From positions 1 to 16,124 of the forward strand of contig JAODGL010000065.1 of assembly GCA_025464585.1 (NCBI GenBank): 16,124 nucleotides of DNA, read 5' to 3'. Positions 13,895-16,124 of this stretch are shown piece by piece (positions within the stretch are counted from its first letter, which is position 1; every line of letters starts with the position of its first letter). Under the pieces are notes generated by a model. The model searched no databases and was not told where the DNA came from. It worked only from the letters and a program-made list of their open reading frames with translations. This DNA comes from Methanosarcinales archaeon (GTDB taxonomy: Archaea; Halobacteriota; Syntropharchaeia; Alkanophagales; Methanospirareceae). The position numbers and the translations under genes were made by a program.

Positions 13895-15420
13895 GGTACT
13901 GCCACCACCCCCGTGCCCAATAATGCATTCACTGCCTGATCAACTATTGGTAGTAAAGCTGTCTTCGCACCCGCGAGCCAGAGGATACCGGCGATAATGC
14001 ATAGCGCCCCGAGTATTAACGTAGGAACGAGCATGCTCACCGGTGCTTCCTCCTTTTCTATCTCATGTTCGGTTTCTTCCTCTCCCTCCTTCCGCACAAA
14101 ATACATGCGATCTATAACTCGCCAGAAATAGACCAGATTGAGCAGTGTGCTGGCAAGTATAACGGCTACAAAACCGTATTCCACCGCTTCTAAGGATGCG
14201 AGCAGTAAACACAATTTCGTTACAAATCCCACACTTGGCGGCACCCCTATCATTGATAACGCGGCTAACGTAAAAGCAGCGCAAGTGTAGGGCATCTTCT
14301 TACCCAAACCCTCGAAATCGCGTATGTTCCACAATCCACTCCGGTATATAATGGCGCCAGCAGCCAGGAACAGGCATCCTTTCGTTATTGCATGATTCAA
14401 TATGTGTATCAATGCACCGTGCAGCCCCCATTGAGTTGAATACAGTCCCACACCCAGCACGATATAGCCCACTTGTGACACACTGGAATAAGCAAGCATT
14501 CGCTTCAAATTCGTCTGCATTATTGCAATAAGCGAGCCCACGATGATGGCTACCGCAGCTATCCAGGAAATCACAATGGCAATGGGCACGTACATCCTGA
14601 TAAAATCCGTGGTAAAGACAGAGAAGAAGACACGGATGAATGCATAAATCGAGACCTTTGACATCGCCGCCGCGATTATCACGGTAACCGCGGAAGGGGC
14701 ATACGTATACGCGTCTGGCTGCCATATATGAAGCGGGAAGAGCGCCATTTTTATGCTCAATCCAACGACAAAGAAGACAAAAGCCGCTTGCACCACTTTA
14801 TTCCCGTACAGCGGTGGTAACAAATGCGAAAGGTCCGCCATATTAAGCGAGCCGGTTACAGCATACAGGAAACCCACGCCAAGAAGGTAGAAGCAAGCAC
14901 CTATTGAGCCCATAATCACATAGTTATAACTTGCTTTCAACGCTCTCCCACCTGCGGCAGCAATTAACGCATATGCCGCTAAAGAGGCGATCTCCAGGAA
15001 TACATATAAGTTGAATATATCCCCAGTTACCGTTATACCGCATAAGCCGGTGACAAGAAGTTGAAAGATGACATAGAACGGCACGATTTTGTGAGGTTGC
15101 TCTTTTTCTATGCTTCTCTTTGAATATATCGCCGTTATTAGGCAGATGAAGAGAACTATAACCAACACGTATGCGTTGAATGCATCTATGACGTATTCTA
15201 TGCCCCAGGGAGGCGCCCAACCACCCAGCCAGTAATGTACTGCTCCACTGGACATAACCTGGCGTAAAATGAAAATAGCCATCAATAGTTGCACGGAAAT
15301 GGTTGCAAGCGAAATAGGCAAACAAGTCTTCTTATTCACCCAGCCCGCAATCAAGATAGTAAATGCAGAAAACAGGGATACCACAATGATAAGCACCGGA
15401 TAATGTTCAGCTAAAAACAA
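13891..15420 (-). CDS. MrpD-like cation/proton antiporter subunit
   Basis: This is an integral membrane protein of about 14 helices with the antiporter/complex I (proton_antipo_M) fold. Residues counted from the GTG at 15429 are E146 (LYVFLEIASLAAYAL), K227 (SIKMALFPLHIWQPDAYTYA), K258 (AAMSKVSIYAF) and K350 (NHAITKGCLFLAAGA). The first of these and the HIWQPDAYTYAPS segment are typical of MrpD/MnhD. The start is taken as TTG 15420: GGAGG (15430-15434) lies 9 nt before it, whereas it touches the GTG at 15429 with no spacer, so initiation there is unlikely. An acidic loop (about 449-462) comes before the final helices. The stop overlaps the next antiporter-like gene (ATGA). A strong TATA-like box lies about 115 bp upstream, so this is the first gene of its unit. 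Confidence 0.88.
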   Translation of the reverse strand: MFLAEHYPVLIIVVSLFSAFTILIAGWVNKKTCLPISLATISVQLLMAIFILRQVMSSGAVHYWLGGWAPPWGIEYVIDAFNAYVLVIVLFICLITAIYSKRSIEKEQPHKIVPFYVIFQLLVTGLCGITVTGDIFNLYVFLEIASLAAYALIAAAGGRALKASYNYVIMGSIGACFYLLGVGFLYAVTGSLNMADLSHLLPPLYGNKVVQAAFVFFVVGLSIKMALFPLHIWQPDAYTYAPSAVTVIIAAAMSKVSIYAFIRVFFSVFTTDFIRMYVPIAIVISWIAAVAIIVGSLIAIMQTNLKRMLAYSSVSQVGYIVLGVGLYSTQWGLHGALIHILNHAITKGCLFLAAGAIIYRSGLWNIRDFEGLGKKMPYTCAAFTLAALSMIGVPPSVGFVTKLCLLLASLEAVEYGFVAVILASTLLNLVYFWRVIDRMYFVRKEGEEETEHEIEKEEAPVSMLVPTLILGALCIIAGILWLAGAKTALLPIVDQAVNALLGTGVVAVP

Positions 15421-15528
15421 TCTTACCACCCTCCATCCTTATCTTCCCTCTCTCCTCTCCGTTTCCTTCATCTCTAATCATTTCTCTTATTGTCAGTAGT
15501 GTTTCCAACATACTCTGTGCAAATGTTA

Positions 15529-15540
15529 CATATATATTTT
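15529..15540 (-). promoter_or_regulatory. TATA box of the MrpD-like gene pair
   Basis: AAAATATATATG on the minus strand is a strong archaeal TATA box. The expected transcription start is near 15508, leaving a leader of about 88 nt before the TTG start at 15420. That leader contains a 34-codon ORF (15407-15511, ATG at 15511). It overlaps the start of the antiporter gene and has no recognised similarity. Confidence 0.55.
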
Positions 15541-15553
15541 TCGCTTTTTGATT

Positions 15554-16102
15554 TTACCACCACACCCCTTTCCTCCCTATCTTAAAGCCAATGTAATTTG
15601 TAAGCAGATGGAGTGGAGGGGTAATAATAACAGCCGTAATGATTATCTCTACCGAAAAGGTTTTGACAAACCACTCTCTTGCGAACAGGAACAAAAGCAG
15701 CCAGGCACCGCCCACGAAGTCCAGTTGATCCACCAGAGGCAAAGGAGCACCTCTTTTTAGCCCTGACCTCCTTTTTATGAAACTCCCAAGTATGTCACCC
15801 AGCATTGCACCTGCCGAGAAGCAAAATAAAGTGGCTAAGAATGAGGGAAAAGGACCAAAAGAAGGCATTTTTATATACTCACACAAGAACAGTTGCTGAA
15901 AGATGCCAGCGGAAAAACCGCAAGAGAATCCTTTTAAGAAACCTTCGTATGTCTTTCCATCGCCGAGCAATCGTGCTTTACCCCAGAAAACACCTCTATC
16001 TATGGGCGTTTTACCGCCCAAAAACGCTGCGCTCGCATTTGTTATGTACGCAGGCAGCATCAGCCATATTGCAACCAAAACAGTCTCTATGATAGGATTC
16101 AT
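15554..16102 (-). CDS. carS: CDP-2,3-bis-(O-geranylgeranyl)-sn-glycerol synthase (CDP-archaeol synthase)
   Basis: This membrane enzyme transfers CMP from CTP to digeranylgeranylglyceryl phosphate. The product is the activated lipid onto which polar head groups are added. The 182-aa protein has about five hydrophobic segments. Diagnostic motifs are LMLPAYITNASAAFLGG (14-30) with TPID (32-35), GDGKTYEGFLKGF (47-59), MLGDILGSFIKRRSGLKRG (100-118) and PLVDQLDFVGGAW (122-134). The acts-after partner, the UbiA-type transferase that makes its substrate, is encoded at 4864-5754. ATG 16102 is used. A TATAAAAAGT at 16111-16120 (minus) is too close for this start by usual spacing, so the promoter may lie beyond the window. 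It is followed after about 130 bp by the MrpD-like pair. Confidence 0.95.
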   Translation of the reverse strand: MNPIIETVLVAIWLMLPAYITNASAAFLGGKTPIDRGVFWGKARLLGDGKTYEGFLKGFSCGFSAGIFQQLFLCEYIKMPSFGPFPSFLATLFCFSAGAMLGDILGSFIKRRSGLKRGAPLPLVDQLDFVGGAWLLLFLFAREWFVKTFSVEIIITAVIITPPLHLLTNYIGFKIGRKGVWW

Positions 16103-16124
16103 CTGTTGGAACTTTTTATACTAC

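Noticed and set aside
16111..16120. TATAAAAAGT as the carS promoter.
   Set aside because: It is only about 13 bp from the ATG by its centre, too close for the usual archaeal spacing, unless carS starts further downstream; kept only as a remark.

Overview
The window is archaeal and most likely from a methanogen- or ANME-type euryarchaeon. The evidence is two enzymes of isoprenoid ether-lipid synthesis (a UbiA-type geranylgeranyl transferase and CDP-archaeol synthase CarS), an archaeal-type phosphopantetheine adenylyltransferase, a COG2522-like HTH regulator, methanogenesis marker protein 15, AT-rich TATA-box promoters and closely packed genes. Bacterial-type repair genes (xseA and an endonuclease-type mutL) are also present, as is common in mesophilic methanogens and their relatives. 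A lineage such as Methanophagales (ANME-1) is a guess that the window alone cannot prove.

Left part (1-2424, minus strand): thpR, xseA and a small DUF5678-like gene read leftward, probably as one unit. A short ORF with a strong ribosome binding site but an early TAG lies at the window edge. A broken DUF4143-type ATPase gene (2545-2950, plus) follows. mutL (minus) and the geranylgeranyl transferase plus coaD (plus) are transcribed away from a 148-bp region with symmetric TATA-like boxes and several perfect inverted repeats.

Middle (6266-9765): an M24 Xaa-Pro-type peptidase lies downstream of a small HTH regulator with a CX2CX9CX4C tail. The regulator gene is divergent from a NifU-like Fe-S scaffold gene, and the two share a 12-bp palindrome. 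Next is a radical SAM protein fused to a MoaD/ThiS-like ubiquitin-fold domain that ends in Gly-Gly, the most unusual protein here. A 390-bp stretch after it holds the radical SAM promoter and a decayed transposase.

Right part (9766-16102, all minus): carS, two MrpD/NuoM-like ion-translocating subunits overlapping by ATGA, methanogenesis marker 15, and hemL three bases after it. The mmp15-hemL pair joins a BcrA/BadF-type ATPase of methanogens to the first committed tetrapyrrole precursor step, the route toward coenzyme F430. The Mrp-like pair lacks the other Mrp subunits in this window.

No rRNA, tRNA or CRISPR array was recognised.
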